Positions 15,801-22,728 of a DNA stretch of 64,000 bases are shown one piece after another. The stretch's first letter is position 1. The number at the start of each line of letters is the position of its first letter. The notes below the pieces were generated by a model. It was given only the letters and a program-made list of their open reading frames with translations. It did not search any database and was not told the origin of the DNA. The position numbers and the translations under genes were made by a program. Source of the DNA: a virus; the IMG/VR virus record IMGVR_UViG_3300047368_000324, positions 1 to 64,000 of that record; one strand, given 5' to 3'.

Positions 15801-15818
15801 TCAAATATATAGTATTAT
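15790..15818 (+). promoter_or_regulatory. promoter of the large structured RNA
   Basis: TTGACA (15790-15795), 17-nt spacer, TATTAT (15813-15818). No start codon follows; transcription should begin near 15825 and run into the structured region. Confidence 0.8.
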
Positions 15819-15863
15819 TAATACATAACAATTGAGAAATAAACTCAATCAAATAAAATAAAT

Positions 15864-15875
15864 TGATCTTTAACA
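15864..15875 (+). promoter_or_regulatory. boxA-like antitermination element
   Basis: TGATCTTTAACA lies about 40 nt into the RNA and differs at one base from the E. coli rrn boxA. Known boxA sites recruit NusB/NusE to protect long untranslated transcripts from Rho, a need this RNA would share. Confidence 0.65.
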
Positions 15876-16305
15876 TTTTAAATTTTGAGCATAGATCTCG
15901 CAAGCATTAAGTTGCTAAAAGCCAATTCTTGTAAGTCTCAATTCACTTTGGAACAATGAGTCGATAGCTGAGTATCGGACATTGACTCGTTCCATTCTAT
16001 TTGGAAGGGCTTATAATCCTTCCTGTGGGTGACTCGAAATAACCTGTCGTGAGCGGGTTAAGGTATGCAGATCCCTGTGGTAGGGACGGTAGAGTCCAAT
16101 CGGATGAGCCGAATGACAAATGCCAAGTCTAGTCTGTAGTTCGAAGTAGGTAATCCATGAACTGATGTTCACGCCGAAAAGTTGAAGGTATACAGTAGTC
16201 CTTCCCCACATTTATTTTTACAGGCAAATATGCGGAGGTTGTGTGTTGCCTCTAGTGACTATCATCGCCTGTTAGGTAACTCAATAAAAGCCTAACGCTC
16301 CAAAA

Positions 16306-16335
16306 GCCCCCATCTTTCGAGGTGGGGGTTTTTTT
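16306..16335 (+). terminator. intrinsic terminator of the large RNA
   Basis: CCCCCA (16307-16312) pairs with TGGGGG (16323-16328), followed by seven T. The next -35 box begins three bases later. Confidence 0.9.
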
Positions 16336-16337
16336 GT

Positions 16338-16366
16338 TTGACAAGATCGACCACCTAGTCTACTAT
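16338..16366 (+). promoter_or_regulatory. early promoter
   Basis: TTGACA (16338-16343), 17-nt spacer, TACTAT (16361-16366), 6 nt to ATG 16373. Confidence 0.8.
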
Positions 16367-16372
16367 GGTAGC

Positions 16373-16630
16373 ATGAACACATTAAAAGACATACTATCAC
16401 ATTTCGGATACATTAACTCGGCTCAGCTCGCAGAGCTTAACGAACACTTTCCTCACATGAGGGTGGTTATTAAATGGGGCGGATTGCCTCGTGAACGAGT
16501 TCCTGTATGGCAAGCAATTGAAACCATCGAGAGAGTCGAACGAGAGAACCTTGACTATTGCAGAGAGGTATTTCTATCTGCCAAGGATTGCAACAATCTT
16601 CGTGAGGCTTTACATATAACCACTAATTAA
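16373..16630 (+). CDS. small unknown protein, 85 aa
   Basis: The start is set by the promoter; the in-frame extension to 16322 runs through the promoter and terminator. Alpha/beta composition with a central MRVVIKWGGLPRERVPVW strand-turn. No family recognised. Confidence 0.72.
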   Translation: MNTLKDILSHFGYINSAQLAELNEHFPHMRVVIKWGGLPRERVPVWQAIETIERVERENLDYCREVFLSAKDCNNLREALHITTN

Positions 16631-16638
16631 AATATATT

Positions 16639-16884
16639 ATGAAGTATCAAGCAGAACATAGTGCAGTTGAATTAGGTCTATTAGATATAGATGATAGAGT
16701 ATATGATAATGAACATAGAATGGATTATGCTCAAAAACAAGAAATACAAAGTAGAGTTGAATTAATTAGATTATTATTGAAAAGAAATTTACCTCTAAAA
16801 GCTAAACAACAATTAAAATTCTTAGATAGATATATTGATCAATGCTTATATAATGATTATATGGTGAATGACTATTTATCTTGA
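16639..16884 (+). CDS. small helical protein, 81 aa
   Basis: Charged, Leu-rich helices with Tyr at the end. Second gene of the 16373 unit. Its TGA (16882-16884) lies in the TTGACC -35 box of the next promoter. Confidence 0.68.
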   Translation: MKYQAEHSAVELGLLDIDDRVYDNEHRMDYAQKQEIQSRVELIRLLLKRNLPLKAKQQLKFLDRYIDQCLYNDYMVNDYLS

Positions 16885-16909
16885 CCTTTATCTTAATCTT
16901 AATTAGTAT
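16881..16909 (+). promoter_or_regulatory. early promoter
   Basis: TTGACC (16881-16886), 17-nt spacer, TAGTAT (16904-16909), 6 nt to ATG 16916. Confidence 0.72.
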
Positions 16910-16915
16910 TATACT

Positions 16916-17491
16916 ATGATAAATCCAGCAGAAGTAACTAACTATAATCGAACTCAATCTGAATTACAGGAGTTTTTATTATTTTGTATTAATGTCGCAG
17001 GTAAAAAGTCTGCAGTCGAGGCTCCAAAACTAGAAGTCTTCCTCGAAAGAGCAAAAGATATCTCTGACACAGATTCTCCATTTGATGCTCTTCGTGCTCT
17101 AGAAAAAGCTGGCAGACTACAGGAGGTGCTTCATTGGGCGTCAATTAGCCCTTACAAGCAACGCTACAACAGCTACAAGGATGTTCTTGCTCTAGGAGAC
17201 CTACAAGCAGTTACTCTCGCCCGCCTGATGCAGGTGCGAGGTGTTGGACTTAAAACCGCACGATTCTTTCTATCTCACAGTCGCGAGGACTTTGATGAGC
17301 CCATGCTTGACACACATATTCTTCGCTTCCTTAGGGATCAGGGTTACAGAGACGCCCCAAAAAGTACCCCTCAAAACCAAGGAATCTACAACTATTACTC
17401 TAATGTATTTAAAATGTTTGCTCGTACACTTGGCAAATCAGTTACTGATTTGGATTTAGAAATCTGGAAGCAATACTCAAAAACAGAATAA
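16916..17491 (+). CDS. HhH-GPD / endonuclease III-like protein
   Basis: Carries the helix-hairpin-helix GPD signature: RGVGLKTARFFLS with Lys113 at the EndoIII catalytic-lysine position, then LDTHILRFLRDQG with Asp132 at the catalytic-Asp position. No Cys cluster follows, so it would be an iron-sulphur-free member. At 191 aa it is shorter than EndoIII and lacks its C-terminal loop. The family removes damaged bases and cleaves at abasic sites. It is the second such protein in the window (see 6736), with otherwise little similarity. It stands alone between a promoter and repeat element A. Confidence 0.78.
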   Translation: MINPAEVTNYNRTQSELQEFLLFCINVAGKKSAVEAPKLEVFLERAKDISDTDSPFDALRALEKAGRLQEVLHWASISPYKQRYNSYKDVLALGDLQAVTLARLMQVRGVGLKTARFFLSHSREDFDEPMLDTHILRFLRDQGYRDAPKSTPQNQGIYNYYSNVFKMFARTLGKSVTDLDLEIWKQYSKTE

Positions 17492-17661
17492 ATTGGAACT
17501 ACTAATAATCATAACTATGGGTACAGTAATGGGCGTGAAGCTAGCATTCGAATCTTGGAATGACTAAAACGCCAAATACGTAAATGACAAATATGGAAAT
17601 ACCAAATAACCAAATAATATATATTCAGCAGAGAGCGCCGCCCAACACCCTGAACATCAAC

Positions 17662-17722
17662 GACTTATGAAATTTTCGCCTAGTCTGAGAATCTCGTAAG
17701 TCTTTAAGAAGCAAGGATTTAC
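17662..17722. repeat. structured repeat element, copy A
   Basis: GACTTATG (17662-17669) and CGTAAGTC (17695-17702) can form an 8-bp stem with one G-U pair around a CCTAG core (17679-17683). The same CGTAAGTC can instead pair with GATTTAC at 17716-17722. Lies after the 16916 gene and before the 17742 promoter. Confidence 0.7.
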
Positions 17723-17741
17723 AACAAAAGTAAAAAAAGTG

Positions 17742-17770
17742 TTGACAGCAAGCAGTCTGTAGGTTAGTAT
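17742..17770 (+). promoter_or_regulatory. early promoter
   Basis: TTGACA (17742-17747), 17-nt spacer, TAGTAT (17765-17770), 7 nt to ATG 17778. Confidence 0.8.
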
Positions 17771-17777
17771 TATATAC

Positions 17778-18167
17778 ATGATTAATTACGATATACCAAA
17801 CTCAATCTCACAATTTCAATCGAAAGCTATGTTGGAATTTTCCCATCTTGATTTCAAGCCACATCGTCATGCTGACGGAGTTCAAGCTGTGCTTGAATTG
17901 GGTAATGACATCTCGATTTCTGTCGTTGCGAACAACGAAGGAGGTCAAGGGCTTTATGGTAATCTCAAGGAGGATCTTTACGAAGTTGCGTTTTTTTATA
18001 AAAATGATATGATTCCTCTTTCTCCTTCCGATGATGTTGTGGGATGGCAATCTCCTCAGCAGATTTCTTATCTAATGATGAAGGCTCAATCCGAGGGTAT
18101 TTATTGGGTGGATGAACTTCGAGAAGCAAAAAGAGAATATAGAAAAGAATTAGGGCTTGACAGCTGA
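17778..18167 (+). CDS. unknown protein, 129 aa
   Basis: Soluble alpha/beta protein (LELGNDISISVVANNEGGQG strand-turn region, then a helical acidic C-terminus). No family recognised. The last codons overlap the -35 box of the next promoter. Confidence 0.72.
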   Translation: MINYDIPNSISQFQSKAMLEFSHLDFKPHRHADGVQAVLELGNDISISVVANNEGGQGLYGNLKEDLYEVAFFYKNDMIPLSPSDDVVGWQSPQQISYLMMKAQSEGIYWVDELREAKREYRKELGLDS

Positions 18168-18185
18168 GCACTATTAATCTAGTAT
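18157..18185 (+). promoter_or_regulatory. early promoter
   Basis: TTGACA (18157-18162), 17-nt spacer, TAGTAT (18180-18185), 6 nt to ATG 18192. Confidence 0.8.
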
Positions 18186-18191
18186 TATATC

Positions 18192-18437
18192 ATGACAACA
18201 GAAGAAGAATACAGACAAAGAGCAGAAACAGTTTTAAACATCGTTAACGGCAATCTTGCATGGTCAAATCCAAGTTCAACAGTTTGCCTTGACCAACATG
18301 AGCGTCATCCCGAAAAGTTCCCAAAGGGAAGTGCATTTCAATCGTTCGATGAATCTTTAGATGACATCATTCGAGACTTGACATCCTATAGAGATGAGAC
18401 TAGAATAGAATCATCTTTTCAATCAGCAGAACTATAA
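18192..18437 (+). CDS. small acidic protein, 81 aa
   Basis: Unrecognised. N-terminal helix, a central segment with HERHPEKFPKGS, then an acidic helical end. First gene of a two-gene unit. Confidence 0.7.
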   Translation: MTTEEEYRQRAETVLNIVNGNLAWSNPSSTVCLDQHERHPEKFPKGSAFQSFDESLDDIIRDLTSYRDETRIESSFQSAEL

Positions 18438-18449
18438 CCAACACACACT

Positions 18450-18677
18450 ATGTTAACAAACGAAAAACAAATTGCAGAGTTTAGACTCCGCACTCTCCAT
18501 AAAATGCTCAAGCTTGAACTTCTTGGAATGAAACGCAGAGGTCAATCGGCTTACGCTATCATAAAACAAGAAACAGGTTTTACAGGATCAAAGCAAAAAG
18601 TCTATGACAAACTTGATGACCTGCTCAACCCTCCTGCTCACGATGTGGAAATGGAAAAAGCAATTTATAATGCTTGA
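18450..18677 (+). CDS. small basic helical protein, 75 aa
   Basis: Basic N-terminal half with RLRTLHKMLKLELLGMKRRG followed by KQETGFTGSKQKVYDKLDDLL; the arrangement resembles a short helix-turn-helix-like DNA-binding protein but no specific family is evident. The stop is inside the next promoter's -35 box. Confidence 0.68.
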   Translation: MLTNEKQIAEFRLRTLHKMLKLELLGMKRRGQSAYAIIKQETGFTGSKQKVYDKLDDLLNPPAHDVEMEKAIYNA

Positions 18678-18702
18678 CATTTAATTCAAACTATATTATA
18701 TT
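18674..18702 (+). promoter_or_regulatory. early promoter
   Basis: TTGACA (18674-18679), 17-nt spacer, TATATT (18697-18702), 6 nt to ATG 18709. Confidence 0.8.
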
Positions 18703-18708
18703 TATATC

Positions 18709-18981
18709 ATGTTAGATTATATTGAAGCAAACTGCGAATTACCTTCGCTTGAAGACAAAGCCTCCTACGACCAAGAATCGGGAATGTGGGAATTATATTT
18801 CGAGGAGCTTTTGCCCTCTTGGTACAATCGGAGCGAAGGCGAGCATCCTGACCTCATCACTTTACATTTCGAGAGCGAACACGAAGCTCAAGAAATTCTT
18901 AATCAACAATCAACAATCCTCAACAAAAGGAATCAAGAAAATGAAGTTAGTTCAGAAAATCAAGAACCTGTTCTCTCCTAA
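18709..18981 (+). CDS. small acidic protein, 90 aa
   Basis: Glu-rich protein, acidic from end to end, with a Trp/Tyr core (GMWELYFEELLPSWY). No family recognised. Its last 41 bases overlap the start of the next gene. Confidence 0.7.
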   Translation: MLDYIEANCELPSLEDKASYDQESGMWELYFEELLPSWYNRSEGEHPDLITLHFESEHEAQEILNQQSTILNKRNQENEVSSENQEPVLS

Positions 18982-19171
18982 GTATCAAGTCGTCTATCGC
19001 ACGCTTGACGGCAGAACAGAACGCTATACCATCAACAAACCATCATATGCTTATGAATTTGGCAACAATCAGGAGGGCAAGCAAATCGTTGGCTTCCGTT
19101 CTTATTGTCATAATCGCCACGGAGTGCGTTCATTCCGTTACGATAGAGTCGTAGCATTAGAAAAGGCATAA
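18941..19171 (+). CDS. small basic protein, 76 aa
   Basis: Start 18941 is preferred: an AAAGGA ribosome binding site lies 10 nt upstream, and the frame before it is a shadow of the preceding gene. Basic protein with beta-rich KYQVVYRTLDGRTERYTI, possibly an SH3-like or nucleic-acid-binding fold. Unknown function. Confidence 0.65.
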   Translation: MKLVQKIKNLFSPKYQVVYRTLDGRTERYTINKPSYAYEFGNNQEGKQIVGFRSYCHNRHGVRSFRYDRVVALEKA

Positions 19172-19175
19172 TTAT

Positions 19176-19334
19176 ATGACTGCATCATCACTTAAAAAAC
19201 AGATTCGTCAACTTGGCTACGAGCTAATGCTTGCAGAGGTAACAGAATCTTATTGCGAAGAATTCATTGAGAAGAGGAAATTGCACGACTCTCTACTTGA
19301 GAAATTATATAAGTTAGAGAAAAGAGTTTTCTGA
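19176..19334 (+). CDS. small helical protein, 52 aa
   Basis: Charged helical protein ending in a Lys/Arg-rich segment. Five bases after the preceding stop; last gene before a terminator. Unknown function. Confidence 0.6.
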   Translation: MTASSLKKQIRQLGYELMLAEVTESYCEEFIEKRKLHDSLLEKLYKLEKRVF

Positions 19335-19356
19335 TTCTACCCTCCTAAACCACTAT

Positions 19357-19379
19357 CCCCCAATGACTTGGGGGATTTT
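19357..19379 (+). terminator. intrinsic terminator
   Basis: CCCCCAA (19357-19363) pairs with TTGGGGG (19368-19374) around a TGAC loop, followed by ATTTT. Its 3' arm overlaps the first half of repeat element B. Confidence 0.75.
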
Positions 19380-19424
19380 GGTCCTAGGCCCGCCGTGCCG
19401 GAAGTCTATGATAGAGAAGCACTT
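19365..19424. repeat. structured repeat element, copy B
   Basis: GACTT (19365-19369) and AAGTC (19402-19406) flank a CCTAGG core (19383-19388). AAGT can also pair with ACTT at 19421-19424. The most diverged arms of the family, fused to a terminator. Confidence 0.6.
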
Positions 19425-19462
19425 AAGTAACAAAAAAAATGTATTTATTAGTCATTTTATAG

Positions 19463-19490
19463 TTGCAATTTAAACCCGTTCTGTCATACT
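19463..19490 (+). promoter_or_regulatory. early promoter
   Basis: TTGCAA (19463-19468), 16-nt spacer, CATACT (19485-19490), 7 nt to ATG 19498. Confidence 0.65.
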
Positions 19491-19497
19491 TATATGT

Positions 19498-19731
19498 ATG
19501 ATAATTAATGAAGACTACCAATCAGATGAAAACCCTAGTGCTGAACTCGTTGTCGAGGCGATCATGGATCAAATCTCTGACATACTTATTCAACCTATGC
19601 ACGAAAAACTTACTGCTGAAGATCAACTTACGCTTGGTCTTGTAGCAAGTGCCTTAAAGGTATTAGGCAAGAAAGCTCAAGCTTACGATAATTTACAAAA
19701 CGGAGATTTACCTCTCGATTGGCAAAATTAA
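19498..19731 (+). CDS. small acidic protein, 77 aa
   Basis: Helical acidic protein (VVEAIMDQISDILIQPMHEKL). No family recognised. Single-gene unit immediately followed by the promoter of the DUF932-like gene. Confidence 0.7.
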   Translation: MIINEDYQSDENPSAELVVEAIMDQISDILIQPMHEKLTAEDQLTLGLVASALKVLGKKAQAYDNLQNGDLPLDWQN

Positions 19732-19734
19732 TGC

Positions 19735-19763
19735 TTGACTTTTTATATATATTCACTTATACT
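19735..19763 (+). promoter_or_regulatory. promoter with 34-nt leader
   Basis: TTGACT (19735-19740), 17-nt spacer, TATACT (19758-19763). Transcription should start near 19770, leaving an AT-rich leader with no obvious Shine-Dalgarno before ATG 19804. Confidence 0.65.
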
Positions 19764-19803
19764 TATATTATAACAATCAGATAAACCCAAACTTAAAAAA
19801 ATT

Positions 19804-20601
19804 ATGTTAGATACAACTCAAGAAACTCCTCGTCTTAACCTTCGCATTTGCGGTAACCGATCAACCATCGTTGACATGGATGCCGTTCGTAGAGTGCCAA
19901 CTCCACAAGCAACCAATCGCTGGAAACCTATTGCTCACTCAAAAGTTGTGGATACAACTCGAAACACTCTTGAAGACAAAGGTTTTGAAATTCTTAACGA
20001 ATGCCATAATGTGACCAAAGGTGGCGAGCATTACTTTGGAATGTTTCAAGTCAATCATGCTGACCTTTCCGATAATGGTGGCGAGCGTGGTTGCGTTGTG
20101 GGCATGAGAAATTCCCATGACAAACTTTTCGCAGCAGGTTTGTGTGCAGGTGACGCACCATTCATCTGTGACAATCTTATTTTTCACAATGAAGTTGTAT
20201 TTACTCGCAAGCATATTGGCGATGTTCATGGCGAACTTATTACGAGAGTGAACAAAATCACCGAGTACTTAATCCCTATGTGGACTCGCCAAAATGATCG
20301 AGTGCAAGCTTACAAAGACCTTGCCGTCAATGATCGAGAAGCCCAACATCTTATTTTCGATGTTTACGAGGCAGGAATCAAGACCAATTTGATTGGTAAA
20401 TCCATGCTTGCCCAAGCTTGGGAACAATGGAGAAGTTCTGACCACAAAGTTTTTCAAGATCGAAATCTCAATTCATTGTACAACGCATTCACGGAAGTAA
20501 GCAAAGGCAGAAATGTTATGCACTTGCCCAAACGATCTGAAATCTTTCACAATGCTTTTGATCCTGTCGCAGGGGTTGAAGAGGTTGAACTCGTAGCTTA
20601 A
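19804..20601 (+). CDS. DUF932-like phage/plasmid protein, 265 aa
   Basis: Resembles the DUF932 family of phage and plasmid proteins: a variable N-terminus, a central region with EHYFGMFQVNHADLSDNGGERGCVVGMRNSHD, and a FICDNLIFHNEVVFTRKHIGDVHGELITRVNKI stretch followed by a helical C-terminus. The biochemical function of the family is not established; members are strongly expressed early phage proteins in some systems. It shares its unit with the small basic gene that follows. Confidence 0.65.
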   Translation: MLDTTQETPRLNLRICGNRSTIVDMDAVRRVPTPQATNRWKPIAHSKVVDTTRNTLEDKGFEILNECHNVTKGGEHYFGMFQVNHADLSDNGGERGCVVGMRNSHDKLFAAGLCAGDAPFICDNLIFHNEVVFTRKHIGDVHGELITRVNKITEYLIPMWTRQNDRVQAYKDLAVNDREAQHLIFDVYEAGIKTNLIGKSMLAQAWEQWRSSDHKVFQDRNLNSLYNAFTEVSKGRNVMHLPKRSEIFHNAFDPVAGVEEVELVA

Positions 20602-20631
20602 TTTTAACACTAAAAACAAAGGATATATATT

Positions 20632-20859
20632 ATGAAATGCCGTAATCTCAACGAAGTACTCGATTCACGCAAAGGACGATTTGTTTCCGTCCTTCTCAAG
20701 AATGGTCTGAAGCGTGAGCTTTATTCAGCTAAAGTTCACGACTATAATTCTAAAGCCGTCCGTTTCCGTGACACTAATGGGGGCGAGCGTAGAGTTGAAC
20801 GCTCTATGATTGTCAGGGCTAAGGTTGCCGAGCGTTATTTTAAACGCTCAAGGAGCTGA
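20632..20859 (+). CDS. small basic protein, 75 aa
   Basis: Arg/Lys-rich, beta-strand-like protein (RFVSVLLKNGLKRELYSAKVHDYNSKAVRFRD) that could be an Sm/SH3-like nucleic-acid binder. A good AAAGGA lies 8 nt before the ATG, consistent with its place as second cistron. An intrinsic terminator follows. Confidence 0.7.
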   Translation: MKCRNLNEVLDSRKGRFVSVLLKNGLKRELYSAKVHDYNSKAVRFRDTNGGERRVERSMIVRAKVAERYFKRSRS

Positions 20860-20878
20860 CCAAAGCCCTCCTTCAAAA

Positions 20879-20905
20879 ACCCTTGGGAAACCAAGGGTTT
20901 TTTTT
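20879..20905 (+). terminator. intrinsic terminator
   Basis: CCCTTGG (20880-20886) pairs with CCAAGGG (20891-20897) around a GAAA tetraloop and is followed by eight T. Confidence 0.92.
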
Positions 20906-20930
20906 GTGCCTTAACCTATTGTAGGTCAAT

Positions 20931-20993
20931 GACTTACGGGCCGGCAACCCTAGGGAAATTAACTCGCAAGTCTTTGATTATCAAGCGTTTAAA
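20931..20993. repeat. structured repeat element, copy C
   Basis: GACTTACG (20931-20938) and CGCAAGTC (20965-20972) flank CCTAGG (20949-20954). The tail CTTTGATTATCAAGCGTTT (to about 20991) can fold into a small hairpin. Sits between the terminator at 20905 and the promoter at 21002. Confidence 0.72.
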
Positions 20994-21001
20994 ATTAAAT
21001 G

Positions 21002-21029
21002 TTGACATTGAGTTCTTATCTGTTATTAT
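21002..21029 (+). promoter_or_regulatory. early promoter
   Basis: TTGACA (21002-21007), 16-nt spacer, TATTAT (21024-21029), 6 nt to ATG 21036. Confidence 0.8.
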
Positions 21030-21035
21030 ATAGTT

Positions 21036-21437
21036 ATGATTAGAACAAAACCAGACTCTCGCTACGACATCGACTATGACCGCAAGGTGTTCGTATATAA
21101 AAATCTTCACAAGAATTGCTGGAGCATTCGCCAGGACGGATTGGTTAAGGCTCATTCAGATGGGTCTCCAATCTCTATATATTCAGCGGTAATGAAAGTT
21201 AATCAAAAAGGTCGTGAGCGTGTGATTCGAGAAAAAAGTAAGAATGTTCATGCCGGTATCTTAGGTTACATCCGTCACGAAGATTTGAAAGTATGGGATG
21301 GATGGGTTGACATGATCGAAATTACATACAATCCTTACAAGTATCATTCTTTTGTAGATGTCGAAAACAAGAAGACAAGATACTTTGCTACTCTTTGCAA
21401 ACTTTATCAAGATAAAGTTTTAGTTGAGCGTTATTAA
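21036..21437 (+). CDS. unknown protein, 133 aa
   Basis: Basic alpha/beta protein with many Tyr, His and Lys and no membrane segment. No family recognised. The gene stands alone between two promoters. Confidence 0.7.
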   Translation: MIRTKPDSRYDIDYDRKVFVYKNLHKNCWSIRQDGLVKAHSDGSPISIYSAVMKVNQKGRERVIREKSKNVHAGILGYIRHEDLKVWDGWVDMIEITYNPYKYHSFVDVENKKTRYFATLCKLYQDKVLVERY

Positions 21438-21440
21438 GGG

Positions 21441-21469
21441 TTGACAAGTTAATTTATTTTTATTAGTAT
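21441..21469 (+). promoter_or_regulatory. early promoter
   Basis: TTGACA (21441-21446), 17-nt spacer, TAGTAT (21464-21469), 6 nt to ATG 21476. Confidence 0.8.
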
Positions 21470-21475
21470 AGTATC

Positions 21476-22216
21476 ATGATTAAAACAACACTTCTCACAT
21501 CAGGTAATCAAAAAATTCTCAAAGGAGAAAAAATGGGTTACATCACAAAAGGTATTCATCTTGCTCCAGCAAATCTTGCGGGCTACGAAGTTTGCCAATG
21601 GCGTTCAAAAGGATGCACCGCTTCTTGTCTCAACACAGCAGGTCGTGGGCAAATGAATTCTGTTCAGCAATCACGAGTTGCCAAGACAAAACTATTCTTC
21701 GAAGAGAAAAAAGATTTTATGTACAAGTTGTGCAAAGAAATTGCGTCAACTATCAAATCCGCAAGCAAGAAAGAAATGAAAGCAGTTTTCCGCCTCAATC
21801 TCACAAGTGACATCGCATGGGAAGGTGTTTACATGAAAGATCCAAACTATAACATTTTTGAATACTTCTGTGGCGAGCAATTTTATGATTATACAAAGTC
21901 ATTCAAGAGAATGTGTGCTTTTCTTGGTAAGCCATTCGCCAAAGACGAGGTAAAATTTCCTTCCAATTATCATTTGACTTTTTCTCGCTCGGAGAACAAT
22001 GATAAGAAATGCGAAATGGTTCTTGCTATGGGTGGCAATGTTGCCGTGGTGTTTCGCAATCAACTTCCCAAAACTTGGAAAGGTTACGAAGTCGTCAATG
22101 GCGATGATACTGACTTGCGTTTTCTTGACAAGCGAGGTGTCGTTGTTGGTCTTATCGAAAAAGGTATGGCAAAGAAAGATGCAACGGGATTTGTCCAAGA
22201 AGGTATTGACTCTTGA
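21476..22216 (+). CDS. phage gp88-like protein, 246 aa
   Basis: Matches the pattern of the gp88-like family seen in many large phages: a KTGKGIHLAPANLAG-type N-terminus here read as ITKGIHLAPANLAGYEVC, then a Cys motif (Cys40, Cys47, Cys51) and LNTAGRGQM, a Lys-rich helix, and a C-terminal region with VVFRNQLPKTWKGYEVVNGDDTDLRF. The family's biochemical role is unknown; the clustered Cys suggest a metal or iron-sulphur site. An in-frame ATG at 21533 (MGYITKG), preceded by a good AAAGGAG site, could also serve as the start; the upstream one is kept because of its promoter. Confidence 0.7.
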   Translation: MIKTTLLTSGNQKILKGEKMGYITKGIHLAPANLAGYEVCQWRSKGCTASCLNTAGRGQMNSVQQSRVAKTKLFFEEKKDFMYKLCKEIASTIKSASKKEMKAVFRLNLTSDIAWEGVYMKDPNYNIFEYFCGEQFYDYTKSFKRMCAFLGKPFAKDEVKFPSNYHLTFSRSENNDKKCEMVLAMGGNVAVVFRNQLPKTWKGYEVVNGDDTDLRFLDKRGVVVGLIEKGMAKKDATGFVQEGIDS

Positions 22217-22233
22217 TTCTAAACTGATATAAT
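22206..22233 (+). promoter_or_regulatory. early promoter
   Basis: TTGACT (22206-22211), 16-nt spacer, TATAAT (22228-22233), 6 nt to ATG 22240. It overlaps the end of the gp88-like gene. Confidence 0.75.
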
Positions 22234-22239
22234 TATATT

Positions 22240-22449
22240 ATGAAAAAAACAAAATTCATCTTAACATTATCAAGCGACAAAATTCCACTCATAGCCGAAG
22301 TATGTGCTTTAAGAGTATTAGAGAATGATGAAAAAGTATTAGGCAAAGCTTGCGTAGAAGCTAATGTAAAGTCAAAAAACTTTATAGATATAACACGAAA
22401 AGCTAATTATAGAGAAGGAAAGTTATATGCTTACGCGGAGTATATTTAG
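22240..22449 (+). CDS. small basic protein, 69 aa
   Basis: Lys/Ala/Val-rich protein, unknown. Last + strand gene of the early region before the convergent - strand block. Confidence 0.68.
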   Translation: MKKTKFILTLSSDKIPLIAEVCALRVLENDEKVLGKACVEANVKSKNFIDITRKANYREGKLYAYAEYI

Positions 22450-22552
22450 AATTGATAATTTGCTAAATAGAAAAACGAAATAGGTAAATAGTAAATAGTA
22501 TATTTTTATCAATGAAAATTCCATAACATTTTTATTATCAACGACTTACGTA

Positions 22553-22603
22553 AGTGGTCGCCTAGGTTGAGTTTTGCGTAAGTCTCTAAGTATCAAAGAT
22601 TTA
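22553..22603. repeat. structured repeat element, copy D
   Basis: Perfect arms GACTTACG (22553-22560) and CGTAAGTC (22577-22584) around CCTAGG (22561-22566); TAAGTC can alternatively pair with GATTTA (22598-22603). Lies in the convergent gap between the two early blocks. Confidence 0.75.
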
Positions 22604-22604
22604 A

Positions 22605-22637
22605 GGAGGGGCTTTCTGCGACGCAGTCCACCCCTCC
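22605..22637. terminator. GC-rich hairpin at the convergent gene junction
   Basis: GGAGGGG (22605-22611) pairs with CCCCTCC (22631-22637), with an inner CTGC/GCAG pairing. No T run follows on either strand, so it may stop or pause transcription only with help. Confidence 0.5.
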
Positions 22638-22648
22638 CAACCCGATGA

Positions 22649-22726
22649 TTAAGATAAAGTAGGATAGATCAACTCTTTAAAAACACAAGCGATACCGAAT
22701 CCAGCCAAAAGAATAACTAATTCCAT
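22649..22726 (-). CDS. 25-aa membrane peptide
   Basis: MELVILLAGFGIACVFKELI: one short hydrophobic segment. The start overlaps the region of the upstream gene's stop (TAAATATG), and it is the last cistron before the convergent hairpin. Function unknown. Confidence 0.45.
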   Translation of the reverse strand: MELVILLAGFGIACVFKELIYPTLS

Positions 22727-22728
22727 AT

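Larger units (their letters stand above)
15825..16336 (+). ncRNA. large structured non-coding RNA with boxA-like leader
   Basis: About 510 nt between a good promoter and an intrinsic terminator, with no credible frame. A TGATCTTTAACA at 15864-15875 matches the rRNA-leader boxA (TGCTCTTTAACA) at 11 of 12 positions. Paired elements seen by eye: GGAAC/GTTCC with GAGTC/GACTC (15950-15993); GGAAGG/CCTTCC (16003-16023); a long-range stem TGTGGG (16024-16029)/CCCACA (16205-16210) closing a multi-branched domain that contains TCCCT/AGGGA (16072-16086), TCGG/CCGA (16100-16112), AGTTC/GAACT (16138-16163) and CTGTA/TACAG (16134-16195); CAGGC/GCCTG (16221-16271) enclosing GAGG/CCTC; GTTAGG/CCTAAC (16271-16296). 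It does not match RNase P, tmRNA or 6S RNA. GOLLD- or ROOL-type phage RNAs are possible relatives but could not be tested. Confidence 0.82.

Noticed and set aside
16011-16211. 66-codon antisense frame inside the structured RNA
   Set aside because: It lacks a promoter or ribosome binding site on that strand and coincides with paired RNA segments.
15825-16336. Group I intron, RNase P RNA or tmRNA as identity of the structured RNA
   Set aside because: The AAGGTATACAGTAGTCC stretch recalls the end of a group I core, but no convincing P3-P8 core or split gene around it is seen. The RNase P GAGGAAAGTCC block and the tmRNA ends are absent.
17516-17566. 16-codon frame after the 16916 gene
   Set aside because: No promoter or ribosome binding site with the spacing found for real genes here.
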